64,000 nucleotides of DNA from Bradysia coprophila (taxonomy: Eukaryota; Arthropoda; Insecta; Diptera; Sciaridae): the NCBI RefSeq assembly GCF_014529535.1, contig NC_050735.1, positions 11,047,739 to 11,111,738 of the forward strand. Reading direction: 5' to 3'. Within the stretch, counting starts at the first letter, position 1; the number at the start of each line of letters is the position of its first letter. This document shows positions 10,935 through 22,344 of this stretch, in pieces. The notes under the pieces are model-generated. The model had not been told where the DNA came from. It did no database searches and saw only the letters and a program-made list of their open reading frames with translations. Position numbers and translations under genes: made by a program.

Positions 10935-12368
10935 CAAATTTATTAAATATATAGAAGTAGTTGCATACCACGTAGTGCATTTTTATGTGTTAAAAGACTG
11001 CATATAATTTAAATAAAAAATATTCTTTTGAAGTAAATTTTGCTTCCTCTGAACTTTTCTAATAAATCTGTTGACTTTGCGCGACGTGATTTCAAACGTA
11101 CGTGTGAAATTGCGAAAAATTTGAACAATACGTTAGTCGTCTACTAGGGTATCATTAATTAACGAGTCTGTCGATATAACTCCCTCATCACTCACCCTCT
11201 CGTCTTTATAGTATTTGTCGGTTTATAAGCGATCGATCTCTTAAAAATATTAGTGGATTGTAGTGTCAGACTTGATGAATCAGATAAAGTTCTGCTTGTA
11301 CCTAGTTCAGTGGCTTTACAAAGTTCCTCGTCTTCTAAGCGCAAAAGAATATCTGACGGTCGAGGGTTCCTGGTTTAATCTACTTGGTTATTCAATCCTA
11401 ATATAATGGGAAAAGCTAACAGTTGCTTACCTCACCTTCTGGAGTTCCAGTGTAATCGTTATGGACAGAATAAGTTATTTAGAAAATCGTTTATTGCGCT
11501 TGCCACTCCATGAGGAATGTAACTGTTATGGTCGATATATCGTCTGTTTATATTTTCAGAATAGTTTCATAATCAATTTTAACCAGTAACAGAAACGACC
11601 TTTAAACGTACGTATTGGATAAGATGACTATTTCTGTCTTATCATTGAAAGCTTTTTTATGTTCGAAAATTAATAATCTGATCGGAACCAACCAGAAGTC
11701 GCTTTGTGAATCAATTTTATTTTGCAGGGTGCATTAGTTTCGCTTCTTTCTTTTTGTAGACCATAAGTTACAGGAAGACGACTTGGACATTGGATAATGT
11801 TAGAAGATTCCAAACATTGAAATCGATGCAAAACCCTATGAAAACCTTCATCCCATTTCCGGACAAAGACAAAAGCCGCACAACCCGGGTGAAATCGAAA
11901 GTTGCAAAAATTCGATAAACGTAGCCTCGAGAGACTTGATACCACGGTAGAGTAAAGTAACCCAGGCAAGAGCAGCCGATTTTGACGAGGGACCTAAATT
12001 CATAAGTAGACCTTCGATTTTGGTGCAAAATGCTAACTAATACAAATGCATGAAACGAATACGTATTTTCGTCGTCTGCTCCTGCCTGGTTTCTTTACTC
12101 TGCCGTGTTGATACCGTTTCAATTTTTGCACACTTTCGTTTTTCACTAGGGAAATTAATACGTACACCGAAAATGTGAAACTAACTTTTCCGCATAGCAT
12201 TCAATTACTCGAATGGAGGCACATCGCGCTACAATTTTAGCTGTGTATCAGAACTCACCCATCGATGTTATTCAATTATTATCTGATATCCAATAATACA
12301 GAGAATTGTGTGAACGAGCAGCATTGTCGTAATGAAGTTTGTAATGGGTAGTACCTATACAACTCGCA
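10935..12368. other. Intergenic, one MITE
   Basis: Apart from the inverted-repeat element at 11943-12107 I see no gene or repeat here. Open frames on the minus strand at 11670-12028 run through that element and have no recognisable product. The last 100-200 nt are presumably the promoter and 5' UTR of the GalNAc-transferase gene. Confidence 0.55.
11943..12107. repeat. MITE, CACGGCAGAGTAAA family
   Basis: Inverted ends CACGGTAGAGTAAAGTAACC and its counterpart ending CTCTGCCGTG, flanked by TTGATAC on both sides (7-bp target duplication, or 8 if the first C belongs to the target). Inner word GAGGGACCTAAATT is shared with the copy at 25095-25298. Confidence 0.8.
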
Positions 12369-14953
12369 ATGAAACCATTGAGCATCGCTTTTTTTACCTA
12401 TATGTTATTCGGAACCTGTTGCTTTCTTATTTATTTATATTGTGATCTTGATGCCATTAGTGACGTAAAACGGACAAGGACAAGAACGGCAAAAGGATCA
12501 CACTCTAAAGTTCGTCCGGTTGGATGTCATACGAGATTATTCTAATGAAAATCGTTTCCGTTAGGTGAAAATTTATCCAACTTATTACCCAGACAAACTG
12601 CACTCCGAGTGGCCATTCAAAATTTCAAGACGTTACAATGATTCGAATGTCTACCGATGGAGGGAACCGACACCATTCAAAAAACCAAGCCCAGACGGAA
12701 TTGGTGAAAATGGAACAGCCTTTGTTCCACCTGACGCCAATGCGAAACAGACGATGGACAATTTACTCCAAATGCATAATTACAACTCACTCGCTTCGGA
12801 TATGATATCACTGTATCGTTCATTGCCGGATGCAAGATCGGATGAATGCCGTCGTTTGTCATATCCGAGTAAATTGCCGACGGTGAGTGTAATCATAATA
12901 TTTCATAATGAGGGCTGGTCAACGTTGATGCGTACTGTTTGGAGTGTAATTAATCGATCTCCGCGAGAATTAATCAAAGAAATAATTCTTGTGGATGACT
13001 GCAGTACATGGGAATTTTTGAAGCGACCGCTGGATGATTATGTTGTGTTGTTGCCGGTTAAAATTAAAGTTATTCGGTCTCCGAAACGCGTTGGATTGAT
13101 AAGGGCACGTTTAATCGGTGCCAAATATGCGACGGTAAGTGATTTGGCAGAGGGATGAGGATACTACAGGAATTTCTATATTTTTGCCACAGGGAAATGT
13201 TCTTACATTCCTCGACGCTCATGTCGAGTGTAATGAAGGCTGGTTGCAGCCGTTGCTATCACGCATAGCCAATGATCGCTCTGTTATTGTTGTGCCGTTA
13301 ATCGACACAATTTCATCAGCTGACTTCAGCTATCAATACGGAAAAACGATAACAGTCACTGGATTTCGTTGGACGTTAATCTATAACTGGTATGCGTGTT
13401 GATTTAAGTCATGTGGATGCGCTGGATTCTGAGAAGCAAATATTTCTGTTATTCGAAGGTACGCTGTGCCTGATAGAGAACTTGTACGTACGCATAACGA
13501 TGTTACAGCGGCCATACAAACACCCACAATGATTGGCTGTGGCTTTGCGATTGATCGGGAATTTTTCTTTGAAGTCGGTGCATTTGATGAAGGAATGGAC
13601 ATTTGGGGATCGGAAAATATGGAAATTTCGCTGAGGGTAAACGTTAGGCTAATTTTTGATGGGTCATGAGAGACCAGGATTTATTTAAATCGCCCAAAAG
13701 AATTCAATAAGACACTGAGCTACAAGATCTTTGTATAATTTACGCATTCCAATTTCAGGTGTGGCAATGTGGTGGATCGGTGAACATTGTCCCATGTTCA
13801 CATATAGGACATTTATTCCGAATGTCGACCTATTCCTTTGATGGTGATGAAGAAGAAATCAAAAGCCGGAATAATATGCGAATGGTGGAGGTGTGGATGA
13901 ATGATTTGAAACATCTTCACTATGCTGCAAGACCTCGTAAACGAAATTTCATTTTCTTTCTGTGATATACGATCATACACAAAACAATTCGAAGTTCAGT
14001 GCGCTTTCCTGAGCGAAGCGAAGTTTTTCACAAAATTTTTGTTGCCAGTGTCAGAATACAAGCTGACTGGAGAGTTGTGTCAGTTAGATACATTTTCTCT
14101 CTTTCCATCGTTTCGATTGGAAGTCGGAATAATGATAATCGATGGCGTTGCTTCGGCAGCACCGCCATCTCTTATCATTTCTCTCTTCGAAGTGTATCCT
14201 GGAACTTAATAGACCATTAAGTCCATTATCGACCTAAGTTTCATGTTCATGTATACGATCTCGGTCAAAACACTGCTCTGACTTGATGCGAATTATGTGT
14301 GGGATTGTTTTAATAGATAGCTCGTTTCAGCGCAGAGAAATGTACAACCTGGGGATTTGACTGAACGAATGAACATCAAAAGTCGATTAAAATGCAAAAA
14401 CTTTCGTTGGTATTTGGACAACGTTTATCCGGAAAGTAATATGGGGAAGGATTTCGTTTATCTCGGAGAAGTAAGTAGAATGATTCCACTGACCTTCAAC
14501 CGGAATATATTTGGATTTGGATCAATAAAATTGGTTTTTCCGTAGATAAAAAACCACAGATCCCGTCTATGTCTCGACATTAATGTCGGCGATATCCAAA
14601 GTCCGTTGACAATGAGCGGTTGCCATAAACAAGGAGGAAATCAATTTTTTGCAATAACAGAAGACCGTATGATCGTCACCAGCCAAGAATTTTGTGTTGG
14701 CGCTAATGATGAACACTATGCGGTAATATCAGTGAAGGATTGCAACGATCCATTGCAATCTTGGCATTTTTACCGACAGGTTGGTTGCAATTATAATGAT
14801 AAAGAGCCGGGCGGTTACATTTACATGTTATTTTAGGAAAAATGGTTACAACACATCAGTAGTGGTCTGTGCATGATGGCAAATGAAAGTGCCGTGATTT
14901 TAGTTAAGTGTGATCCACATAATGTTAATCTTGTTTGGGATATCAATTTGTGA
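12369..14953 (+). CDS. Polypeptide N-acetylgalactosaminyltransferase (8 exons, about 569 aa)
   Basis: Golgi type II membrane enzyme that starts mucin-type O-glycosylation by moving GalNAc from UDP-GalNAc to Ser/Thr. Exons: 12369-12464 (donor tentative), 12565-13134, 13193-13389, 13459-13636, 13759-13936, 14331-14470, 14546-14779, 14837-14953, all in phase. Exon 1 encodes a short cytoplasmic tail and membrane anchor ([19 protein letters not shown]). The GT-A domain shows [29 protein letters not shown], the DxH metal site in FLDAHVEC (about residue 230), GFRW...YNWYAVP, and the Gal/GalNAc-T motif [13 protein letters not shown] (usual WGGEN has become WGSEN), then CSHIGHLFR. The C-terminal ricin-B lectin domain is covered by the last two exons ([23 protein letters not shown]). 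AATAAA at 14994. Exon 1 could instead splice at 12510, adding stem residues. Subfamily not assigned. Confidence 0.92.
14140..14190. repeat. Tiny foldback, GATAACAGATGGCG family
   Basis: In the fifth internal intron of the GalNAc-transferase gene. Arms AATGATAATCGATGGCGTTG and CCGCCATCTCTTATCATTTC. Related copies lie at 15619-15676 and 52706-52770. Confidence 0.55.
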
Positions 14954-15374
14954 AAATGATTGAACGGATTTGTTCAGGAAATATTTTGCTTTGAATAAAA
15001 CGAAAGATTGACAGTTTTTGAAGACTTTTAAGACCTACCAAGACGTTTAGTGGTTCCGTATCGAATCTAGAAGTGACCTACAGCTAAAATATTTTTGATT
15101 TTAGTATATGTGGGATGGAAATATGGTAGACAATGAAATGACCAGATTTTTGGCAGGTCTAAAGCGACATTAAACATAATACAGTAAAAGAATCGAGTTC
15201 CATGAACGATACTTACTTACTAACTTGTATCCAACTCGGTGGGTCGAGGTACGAACGTTTCCTTTCTCGGCCGCTCAAATTTCCATGAATCTTCTTTCAC
15301 ACTTCCTTTAATTTCCATTTTATCTACAAAATCATGACTTCATCAAGTCGACGGCGAAGACTCTACGCCTGCGT

Positions 15375-16858
15375 TTATTTATGATATCTCTCAGTATGTG
15401 CCTTCAGTAAACAATTGTATGCGAACGACATGCCGCAGTGACACGAATAGGGCTTCTCATTGGTATGGACTCTTTTATGAACGCGGAGGGTGTATCTGGT
15501 TTGAAAGGATTTTTCACATGTTTCACATTTGAACTTTCGTTCCATGGTATGGACCAGCATATGTTTCTCGAGTGCTCTTCTGCGAAATTTTTAGAAAAAT
15601 TATGAAATTCGGATCGAACACAAATCTGAGAAATGATAACAGATGGCGTTGCTGCCGCTGCAATCATTTCTCTGACACAAATGGGCAAAACTTCAAATGG
15701 TCAAAACTTACTCATTCTTGAACAATTTCTCGCAAATTTTGCATGGAATTTCTGGATCAAAATGATAACTTCGGTGTATTCGTAGCGCTTGCTTCCGTTT
15801 GAAAGCTGTAAGATTGGATATCAATTTAGATTGGAAAAGAGTCTATGGAAAATTTACGTGTTCAACACTTTACCTCTTCCACATACATCGCAGCTATGTT
15901 CTGGCTGTTTAAAGTGGATCATTCTCTTGTGAACCTGCAGCTCATAAGGGGCTGCGAATGCTGACGCACAATCATCTATGTCACAGGCGAATGGTTTCAA
16001 TCCTACAATTCAAAGGTTTGGAGTAATAAGCGTCGGATTTGATGAGGTCGGAAAATTAAGAGTGTCATCAGCGACAGACATTATAGGCCACGGGTCAGAT
16101 TGACGAAAACAAATGTCCACTACTTACCGTTGTGCTTGTTAATGTGAAAGGGAAACTTGTAATTCTGAATTAGTTTCCCACATATGTGACACGCCTTTAT
16201 TCCTTTGGAGTGTTTAGCTTGACTCGTCCGTTTCCGTTTCGGGTATTTTTTCTTTGTGACCTGCCCGTCTGATTTTGATGAAGAATCGCGATCATCATCT
16301 ATGCTCACATCTACAGTTTCTTTCGTCTCACGTTCATCCTCATCGACTTCTTCCGGAACATATATCGAATCACTTTCATCTACGCCAATCCCTTCCGAAA
16401 TCTCGTCGTCACTTTCATTTTTCACTTCGATTTCATTTTTGATTTCCATTTCGTTTTTAATATCGACTTCCACTTCACAGTCATCCTGATCCCGCTGATC
16501 CATAATTCTTTTCAGTAATTCTTCGTTGTTTTGTTTGCATTTATTTTGGAATTCCAACATTGCCTTTACTGCTTCAACGCAACTTATACAGATTTTCTGT
16601 GGCAGATTGTCCCCTGGTTGTATCTGTGGGAAAAGGAGCAACGAATTATATTTCCGATTTCATTCATCACTTGCTCTAAGGATAATATTCAATTACCATG
16701 ACTGTGGTGAATGTTTCAATTATTTGTCTCGTAATTTGTGTAGCCTTTTTGGTGGACCTTGTTGCATTGGAGTGCTCGCTGGAATGAATACTAACTAATT
16801 TTGCTTTTTCAGTCAGGCAAAGCCGACACATTGTTGCAAAAACGGTTCGATCGAACAT
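15375..16858 (-). CDS. ZAD-C2H2 zinc-finger protein (5 exons, 361 aa)
   Basis: Probable nuclear DNA-binding regulator. Exons on the minus strand: 16858-16697, 16623-16128, 16002-15874, 15805-15712, 15579-15375; total 1,086 nt in frame. The N-terminal ZAD module is split by intron 1: CRLC near residue 11 in exon 1 pairs with CISC in exon 2 (PQKICISCVEAVKAMLEF). A long acidic linker with repeated KNE units follows, then a basic KKKYPKRKRTSQ stretch. At least six zinc fingers: CHICGKLIQNYKFPFHINKH, an unusual long finger CDIDDCASAFAAPYELQVHK, CDVCGRAFKRKQALRIHRSYH (split by an intron), CKICEKLFKNERALEKHMLVH (split by an intron), CETCEKSFQTRYTLRVHKRVH, and a last finger CHCGMSFAYNCLLKAHTERYH. Not closely similar to the array at 28-41 kb. 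Its target is unknown. Confidence 0.9.
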
Positions 16859-18732
16859 GATGAAGAAAGAAACAATTTTTTTTACTCGTTTGAATTCTAC
16901 TGAATAAATATCTCAGTTGTTGTAAAAACAGAACAACTCACAAAAACTTTGACATTTCATGGGACCATAGCCGTGTAAGCATCGAAGCAGGTACTTATTT
17001 CATTGTAACCTATACATAACTTCATCCATATTTTTACGAAAAATCGTGTAAGATTGATATAACCAATGAAAGTACAAACCCAGGTGTGGTCTGTCCATAC
17101 AATTCGGTGGAAATAGCGATTTCATATAAAAAAACTCGTCTTTCAATGATTTTCATAGAAACGTGAGTTTATTTTTATGAAATCGCTATTTCCTCCGCTC
17201 CATACAAATTTTGATATTAGGCCATACCTATAGAGTACAGGTTTCTTCCAAGCAACGAACAAAATGAACCTTACATGAACCGATGTCATCCATGCACAAG
17301 AACAGATTTTTTAACGGTCATTTGAGCAATGTTCTGAAAGAACAGGTTAAGCCACTTCTGAGTTGATCACGAAGGCGGTGACAAACAAATTTTGACAAAT
17401 AGATGCTTTTTATTGACAGATTGTTTGAAATGTCAACTTGATAAAAACAATTTTTTTTTTCAAGTTGACGTTTTAAACAAACTGAAATGAGTCTGTTCAA
17501 TAAAATGTGTGTGTCACCCGCCTTCGTGGGCAAGGTTCTGAAAGAACCAGGTTAAGACAACTATGAGTTGATCACGAAGGCGGTGACACACAAATTGAGT
17601 TCAGCGGCTACGAAGTTTATATGAAAAAGGCAACATAACAAAAACAAAATTCCGAATTTTCCTAAAAAACATTTTCTTCAAGATGATTTCACACACAATC
17701 TGTACTGAGTGCGTTTATCGATTTCGGTGTCAACCGCTCTCGTGGGTGTCTCAACCTGTTCTTTCAGAACCTTGTTCGTGGGTGGGTATCTTAAAATTTC
17801 TTAGTGGACTAGTGGACAGAATTCAGGGGAATCAAAGATGCCCTAAGAAAATTCTAATATGGATCTCGAATTCTAATGGGTTTATAGTTTCGTTAGTCAT
17901 GCGACAGGTAATAAATGGCTTCATAATATACCCACTCTGCCTTCCTTATCAATAACATCGCAAGACAAATTGTAACGCAGCATAACTGATTCTACTAGAC
18001 TTGACTTGAAAAATTTGTCGACTTCAATTTCTAACAGCACCAATTGAAGAATAAGAATCTAGAATGTCAAATGTTAAATTACTAAATTTTCAACATAAAT
18101 AGAGTTTGGAGTCGTTAGTTCTTGTGCGACGTTATAGCGTAGCAGGGCATCGCTAGAGGTTTATTCTTGCACTCTCGACACTGCCATTCCTAGATAGGTG
18201 GATACGACTTCTAATTTATTCTTGGAGTTTATAATTGAAATCGTATATGGAAAGACCATACCATGTACACCATGTGTGCACCCAGTATCAACATTGACAC
18301 CAAGTATGTTGCCTAAAAGTTTTTTAACAAACAAACAAAAAAACAAAAACTGAATGCTGTAGTTGAGAAATGAATTTAGGACCAAATTTTATAGAATAAG
18401 ATGAATCATGTCCGGCTATTTGAAAGGGACCTGGCTGACAACACTGAGGTGTGTTTAGTTGAATGCATCTCAATGATGCCAGCCAGGTCCCTTTCAAATA
18501 GTTAGTCGGTACCACAAAATTGTCACTTAAATATCCGTTCAAACTTATTCGTGAGCATTTTCAATTTCAAATCATGTATTTACTTAAGCCAATATGGAAT
18601 GTGAGTTTCATTGCGAAGTAGGAATAGGAAGAATAGCTTACATTTGCTAGATTTTAAAGTGCAACAGCTGTATGACAACATTATTTAAAGGAAACTGTTT
18701 TCCAACCATTTCAATACAGAATTGACTTGAAC
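16859..18732. other. Intergenic, foldbacks and nested MITEs
   Basis: Upstream side of the ZAD gene at 15375-16858, then repeats. Besides the separately listed MITE pair at 17327-17785, two small foldbacks are visible: 17105-17205 (GAAATAGCGATTTCATA with TATGAAATCGCTATTTC) and 18416-18502 (CTATTTGAAAGGGACCTGGC with its reverse complement). No protein-like open frame. Confidence 0.6.
17327..17785. mobile_element. MITE nested in a MITE, CAAGGTTCTGAAAG family
   Basis: The inner copy is 17531-17774, with terminal inverted repeats CAAGGTTCTGAAAGAACCAG and its counterpart ending TTCAGAACCTTG. It is flanked by TTCGTGGG on both sides, an 8-bp target duplication. The target lies in the right end of an older copy that starts at 17327 (CAATGTTCTGAAAGAACAGG) and resumes at about 17775. 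Both share the subterminal TGAGTTGATCACGAAGGCGG and GTCACCCGCCTTCGTGGG. An 8-bp duplication with these features suggests a hAT-type transposase in trans. Confidence 0.85.
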
Positions 18733-18785
18733 CACGGCAGAGTAAAAGTAACCCCTCCTGCCAGGTTTACTTTTACTCTGCCGTG
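18733..18785. repeat. Minimal 53-bp MITE, CACGGCAGAGTAAA family
   Basis: Only the two inverted ends remain: CACGGCAGAGTAAAAGTAAC joined almost directly to GTTTACTTTTACTCTGCCGTG read to its last base. Flanked by CTTGAAC on both sides, so it moved in this shortened form or was reduced after insertion. Confidence 0.8.
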
Positions 18786-19107
18786 CTTGAACCAATATAA
18801 CAAACTTTTAATTGATGAAAATATTTTATTTACCTAGCCATAAATAGCCTTCCTAAGTAACCTGAGCTCGATTACACCCTAGAAAAGATAACTTAAAAAC
18901 GAAATAACAAATGGATCGAAGCACGACACTTATATATCCGGCCTCTGCATAAGAAATGAGAACTTGTCGGCTGCTAGCATGATCAGAGAGTTACACAAAT
19001 TTTGATAGATGATATGTTCGCAGATTGATGTTTCATCGTGATAACCCGATGTTCAGGGATGTTATTCAATTTTCTGGTCACAAGTAAAAAACACGTTTGT
19101 TTAAATT

Positions 19108-19145
19108 GTCGACGTTTCGCCAAAATTTATTGGCATCTTCAGGAC
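19108..19145 (-). ncRNA. Hammerhead-ribozyme-like motif, left arm
   Basis: On the minus strand the stretch reads GTC-CTGAAGA, a stem with arms GCCAA and TTGGC, then GAAAC and GTC followed by GAC. CTGANGA and GAAA are the two conserved hammerhead core boxes, GTC is the usual cleavage triplet, and GTC/GAC closes a short helix I. Stem III is minimal, as reported for ribozymes of Penelope-like elements, which may need a dimer to act. Confidence 0.6.
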
Positions 19146-19688
19146 TAACGATACTGCAAAAAACAAAATTTGCAGTTCGTAACTTAAATCAAGACAATTC
19201 AATCTTTCTATCGTTATTAAACTTACACAAAATTGTAATAAAAGCAAGCGATGAAAATTATATCGCGTATCTATTCTCAACGGGAGTCGAAATTGAAAAG
19301 AGAAAAAACTTATCAGAAATGAGTCATGTCACATATAATCGAACTAACAGAGAAGTGTAGAGAAAACACTTTGTCAACATAAACGGTTAGCTAATGAAAT
19401 TTAGCGGCAAAAAACAAAACTCTTCTCAATTCAAATTCAAAAACTCTACGTCCCATAAGCTATTGTAGACCTTACTTATGTTCTCGGTATCCTTCCTGAA
19501 ATTCATTGAATCACTCGTGAGAATATTCAGTGATTCCAAAATCTGTCTTTTGAACTTGTTCGGTTCGACCATCAAAATTGAAACTTTATCGAAATCCGGA
19601 GCATGACCATCTTGGAAATGACGAACTAAAGCTGTCTGTCCTTTGCTAGCATCCTTACATTCGTTCGATTTTGTGATGTCAGAACTGT

Positions 19689-20143
19689 TACGAGTTGGCT
19701 ACAAACCTTTCAAGACGAATAGCGTTAATTTCACAGCGTTGAAAGACAAATGCACAACTCACGAGAAATGCAACGTCGTTTACAAGATCCCTTGCATGGG
19801 AGATGGTTTTTCTGCGAATCGATGCAAGCTTTCGTACATTGGTCAAACGGGCAACAAAGTCGAGAAAAGGATGGAGCAACACAGTTCTGACATCACAAAA
19901 TCGAACGAATGTAAGGATGCTAGCAAAGGACAGACAGCTTTAGTTCGTCATTTACAAGATGGTCATGCTCCGGATTTCGATAAAGTTTCAATTTTGATGG
20001 TCGAACCGAACAAGTTCAAAAGACAGATTTTGGAATCACTGAATATTCTCACGAGTGATTCAATGAATTTCAGGAAGGATACCGAGAACATAAGTAAGGT
20101 CTACAATAGCTTATGGGACGTAGAGTTTTTGAATTTGAATTGA
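19689..20143 (+). pseudogene. GIY-YIG endonuclease domain of a Penelope-like element (fragment)
   Basis: C-terminal endonuclease part of a Penelope-like polyprotein; the reverse-transcriptase part and start are missing. The frame stays open through the spacer and into the right arm until the stop at 20141-20143. GIY-YIG features are visible: VVYKIPC, then CKLSYIGQTGNKVEKRMEQH, then ALVRHLQDGHAPDFDKVSIL, and a conserved glutamate in KRQILESLNIL. The upstream Met at 19643 lies in the inverted left arm, so the apparent N-terminus is an artefact of the junction. It is a broken relic as far as an element function goes, though the domain itself has no internal stop. Confidence 0.85.
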
Positions 20144-20784
20144 GAAGAGTTTTGTTTTTTGCCGCTAAATTTCATTAGCTAACCGTTTATGTTGACAAAG
20201 TGTTTTCTCTACACTTCTCTGTTAGTTCGATTATATGTGACATGACTCATTTCTGATAAGTTTTTTCTCTTTTCAATTTCGACTCCCGTTGAGAATAGAT
20301 ACGCGATATAATTTTCATCGCTTGCTTTTATTACAATTTTGTGTAAGTTTAATAACGATAGAAAGATTGAATGGGACGTTGAACTTTTGACATTTTTTGT
20401 ATTTAGATTAAGAATGTTATTGTAAACAAAAAAATGTTCTACACTAGTGCCGAATTTTCAAGTTTTATACTTTTAATTTATACTTCAATTACGACTACGA
20501 CCCAAATTCAACCCAAAAGCATACCTTTTTCGTGAGAGAATTAAGAAAAAATGACATGAGAAGAAAAGAGAGGCATATATAGGCGTATAGTCTTTTTTAT
20601 GTTTGACTGATATTTGAAAATCAGAAAACAATTAATTAAAAATATAAATGTTTATAATTTATCGATAGTGTAGAATAATTTTTTGCTTAGAATTATGTTG
20701 TCTATCGAAATTATTGAAACTTCAGTCCCCCATTGTCTTGATTTAAGTTACGAACTGCAAATTTTGTTTTTTGCAGTATCGTTA

Positions 20785-20822
20785 GTCCTGAAGATGCCAA
20801 TAAATTTTGGCGAAACGTCGAC
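20785..20822 (+). ncRNA. Hammerhead-ribozyme-like motif, right arm
   Basis: Same motif as at 19108-19145 but on the plus strand, downstream of the endonuclease frame: GTCCTGAAGATGCC, loop, TTTTGGCGAAACGTCGAC. Core boxes CTGAAGA and GAAAC and the GTC cleavage triplet are intact in both copies. Confidence 0.6.
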
Positions 20823-21220
20823 AATTTAAACAAACGTGTTTTTTACTTGTGACCAGAAAATTGAATAACATCCCTGAACATCGGGTTATCACGATTATCG
20901 TCATATGGTCAATTTCAACATCGAACCCACTCCATCAGGTTCAACAGTAAAATTGATGTTTCAAAAACGGAATGCAGAGGTCAGGTAATATTTATGGGGT
21001 CGTGACCAGAGCCTATTTTCGTCAAATAAATTCTCTCAATTCACAAAATTTCACCACATTTTATTTTGGTGAAATTTTGGTATATTTATCGAAATTAGAA
21101 AAGCTTGTGATATTCTGGAAAAGTTCAGCATCATTTGTGCTTGTGCTTGTGCTTTGTTTGGTAAAATTTAAGGAATTCATGACAGGCAAATAATCGAATT
21201 TAGAGAAATTTCATATAAAT

Positions 21221-21386
21221 AATTCACGCCGTAAGTGCGGTCGAAATTCAAAATGGAAAGTGCGGAGGTCTTTTTAACGTAGCGTCATTTTCATACAGGG
21301 AAGCGTTGAAATGTATTTTTTGGTTCACATTTTCATCGAATCGTTCACTTAAAATTCAAATTTTAGGCACACTTACGGCGTGAATT
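21221..21386. repeat. MITE, ATTCACGCCGTAAGTG family
   Basis: Terminal inverted repeats AATTCACGCCGTAAGTG and CACTTACGGCGTGAATT around a non-coding core with GGAAAGTGCGGAGGTCTTT and ATCGAATCGTTCACTTAAAA. Full copies also at 52486-52649, 54695-54860 (opposite orientation) and 56511-56646; degraded ones at 26989-27021, 55464-55557, 58255-58289 and 59982-60040. Confidence 0.85.
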
Positions 21387-21895
21387 TCTCTAAAAATAAG
21401 CTCTGGTCGTAACCTTAGACATCAGAGATTTGTTCAAAGAAACATAAACTGAAAATTGCTGTAGCTTACTCTCTCTTTCTCTTTTGTCTATCATACAATG
21501 TGTTTAATCGCCAGTCTTAAAAATCGGATTATGTACACGAGATGTAGAATTGTAAGGAAGTAGAAATAAATTTAGAAAATTAAAAAAAAATTCCGGGAAC
21601 GAAATTTATTTTATTTTTCCAGCATAGCTCTGTTTCAGCCGATGTATAATACAGACACATTTTGACATTTAAAATGATAAAATTTATGGAAATGAAAAAC
21701 TGTTTCTTTATTCCCGGTATAGTAATGAAGAGTTTTTAACCCGAGCCGAGCCGAATCGTATTCGTCATCGATCATTTGAATTACAAGGGAAGAAAAGGAC
21801 TTCTCTTCACAACAACTACGGAGATCGTAAATTTCACCTCCCAAACACAATTTTTCAACCAAACCAAATACGCCCATTCACTTCTATAGTCATTT

Positions 21896-22202
21896 GTATG
21901 CTTGCTAAGAGGACCGAAAGTAAAGCTGTCAATTTAAGGGGCGAAAGCGATAGCTTACTTTCGGTCCTCTTAGCAAGCATACAAAACTTAATACGTAACT
22001 CTTTCGGCCTCCTCAATCGATACGTAAATAACTATTGTATGCTTACTAAGAGGAACGAAAGTAAAGCTGTCAATTCGCGGGGCGAAAGCTTTCGCTTTCG
22101 CCCCTTGAATTGACATTTCTTTACTTTCGGTCCTCTTAGCAAGCATACAAAACTTAATACGTAACTCTTTCGGCCTACTCAATCGATACGTAAATAACTA
22201 TT
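21896..22202. repeat. Two tandem foldback units, GTATGCTTGCTAAGAGGACC
   Basis: Unit 1 (21896-22036) and unit 2 (22037-22202) each consist of a hairpin, arms GTATGCTTGCTAAGAGGACC...GGTCCTCTTAGCAAGCATAC, followed by an identical-type tail AACTTAATACGTAACTCTTT and ending TACGTAAATAACTATTGT. The loops differ: unit 2 has a second inner palindrome GGGGCGAAAGCTTTCGC. Probably one element duplicated in tandem. Confidence 0.75.
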
Positions 22203-22344
22203 GTGTACCTGATTTGCATGATTTGCCTTCGGCCACGGGCTGCAAACTTCGCACACGGTTGAATTTTTTTACTTTCGTCCCTTGTGATCCAAATAACCAA
22301 TTTTCGTGTCTTCATAGAGGCGAAAATATTTTCGATACTCTTGG

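Larger units (their letters stand above)
19035..20895. mobile_element. Inverted Penelope-like retroelement fragments
   Basis: Two 3'-terminal pieces of one Penelope-like element lie tail-out in opposite orientation. Left arm 19035-19688 is the reverse complement of right arm 19881-20895; about 190 nt between them belong only to the right-hand, longer copy. The right arm carries about 360 nt (roughly 20371-20736) that the left arm lacks. The outer ends of both arms bear the same hammerhead-like motif. The only coding part is the GIY-YIG endonuclease piece in the centre; no reverse transcriptase is present. Penelope-like elements are known for 5'-truncated and inverted copies and for hammerhead motifs near their ends, which fits. 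Confidence 0.85.

Noticed and set aside
16256..16489. Ser-rich open frame on the plus strand
   Set aside because: Antisense shadow of the acidic linker of the ZAD protein.
19643..19688. N-terminal residues of the endonuclease frame
   Set aside because: They come from the inverted left arm read on the wrong strand and do not belong to the element's protein.
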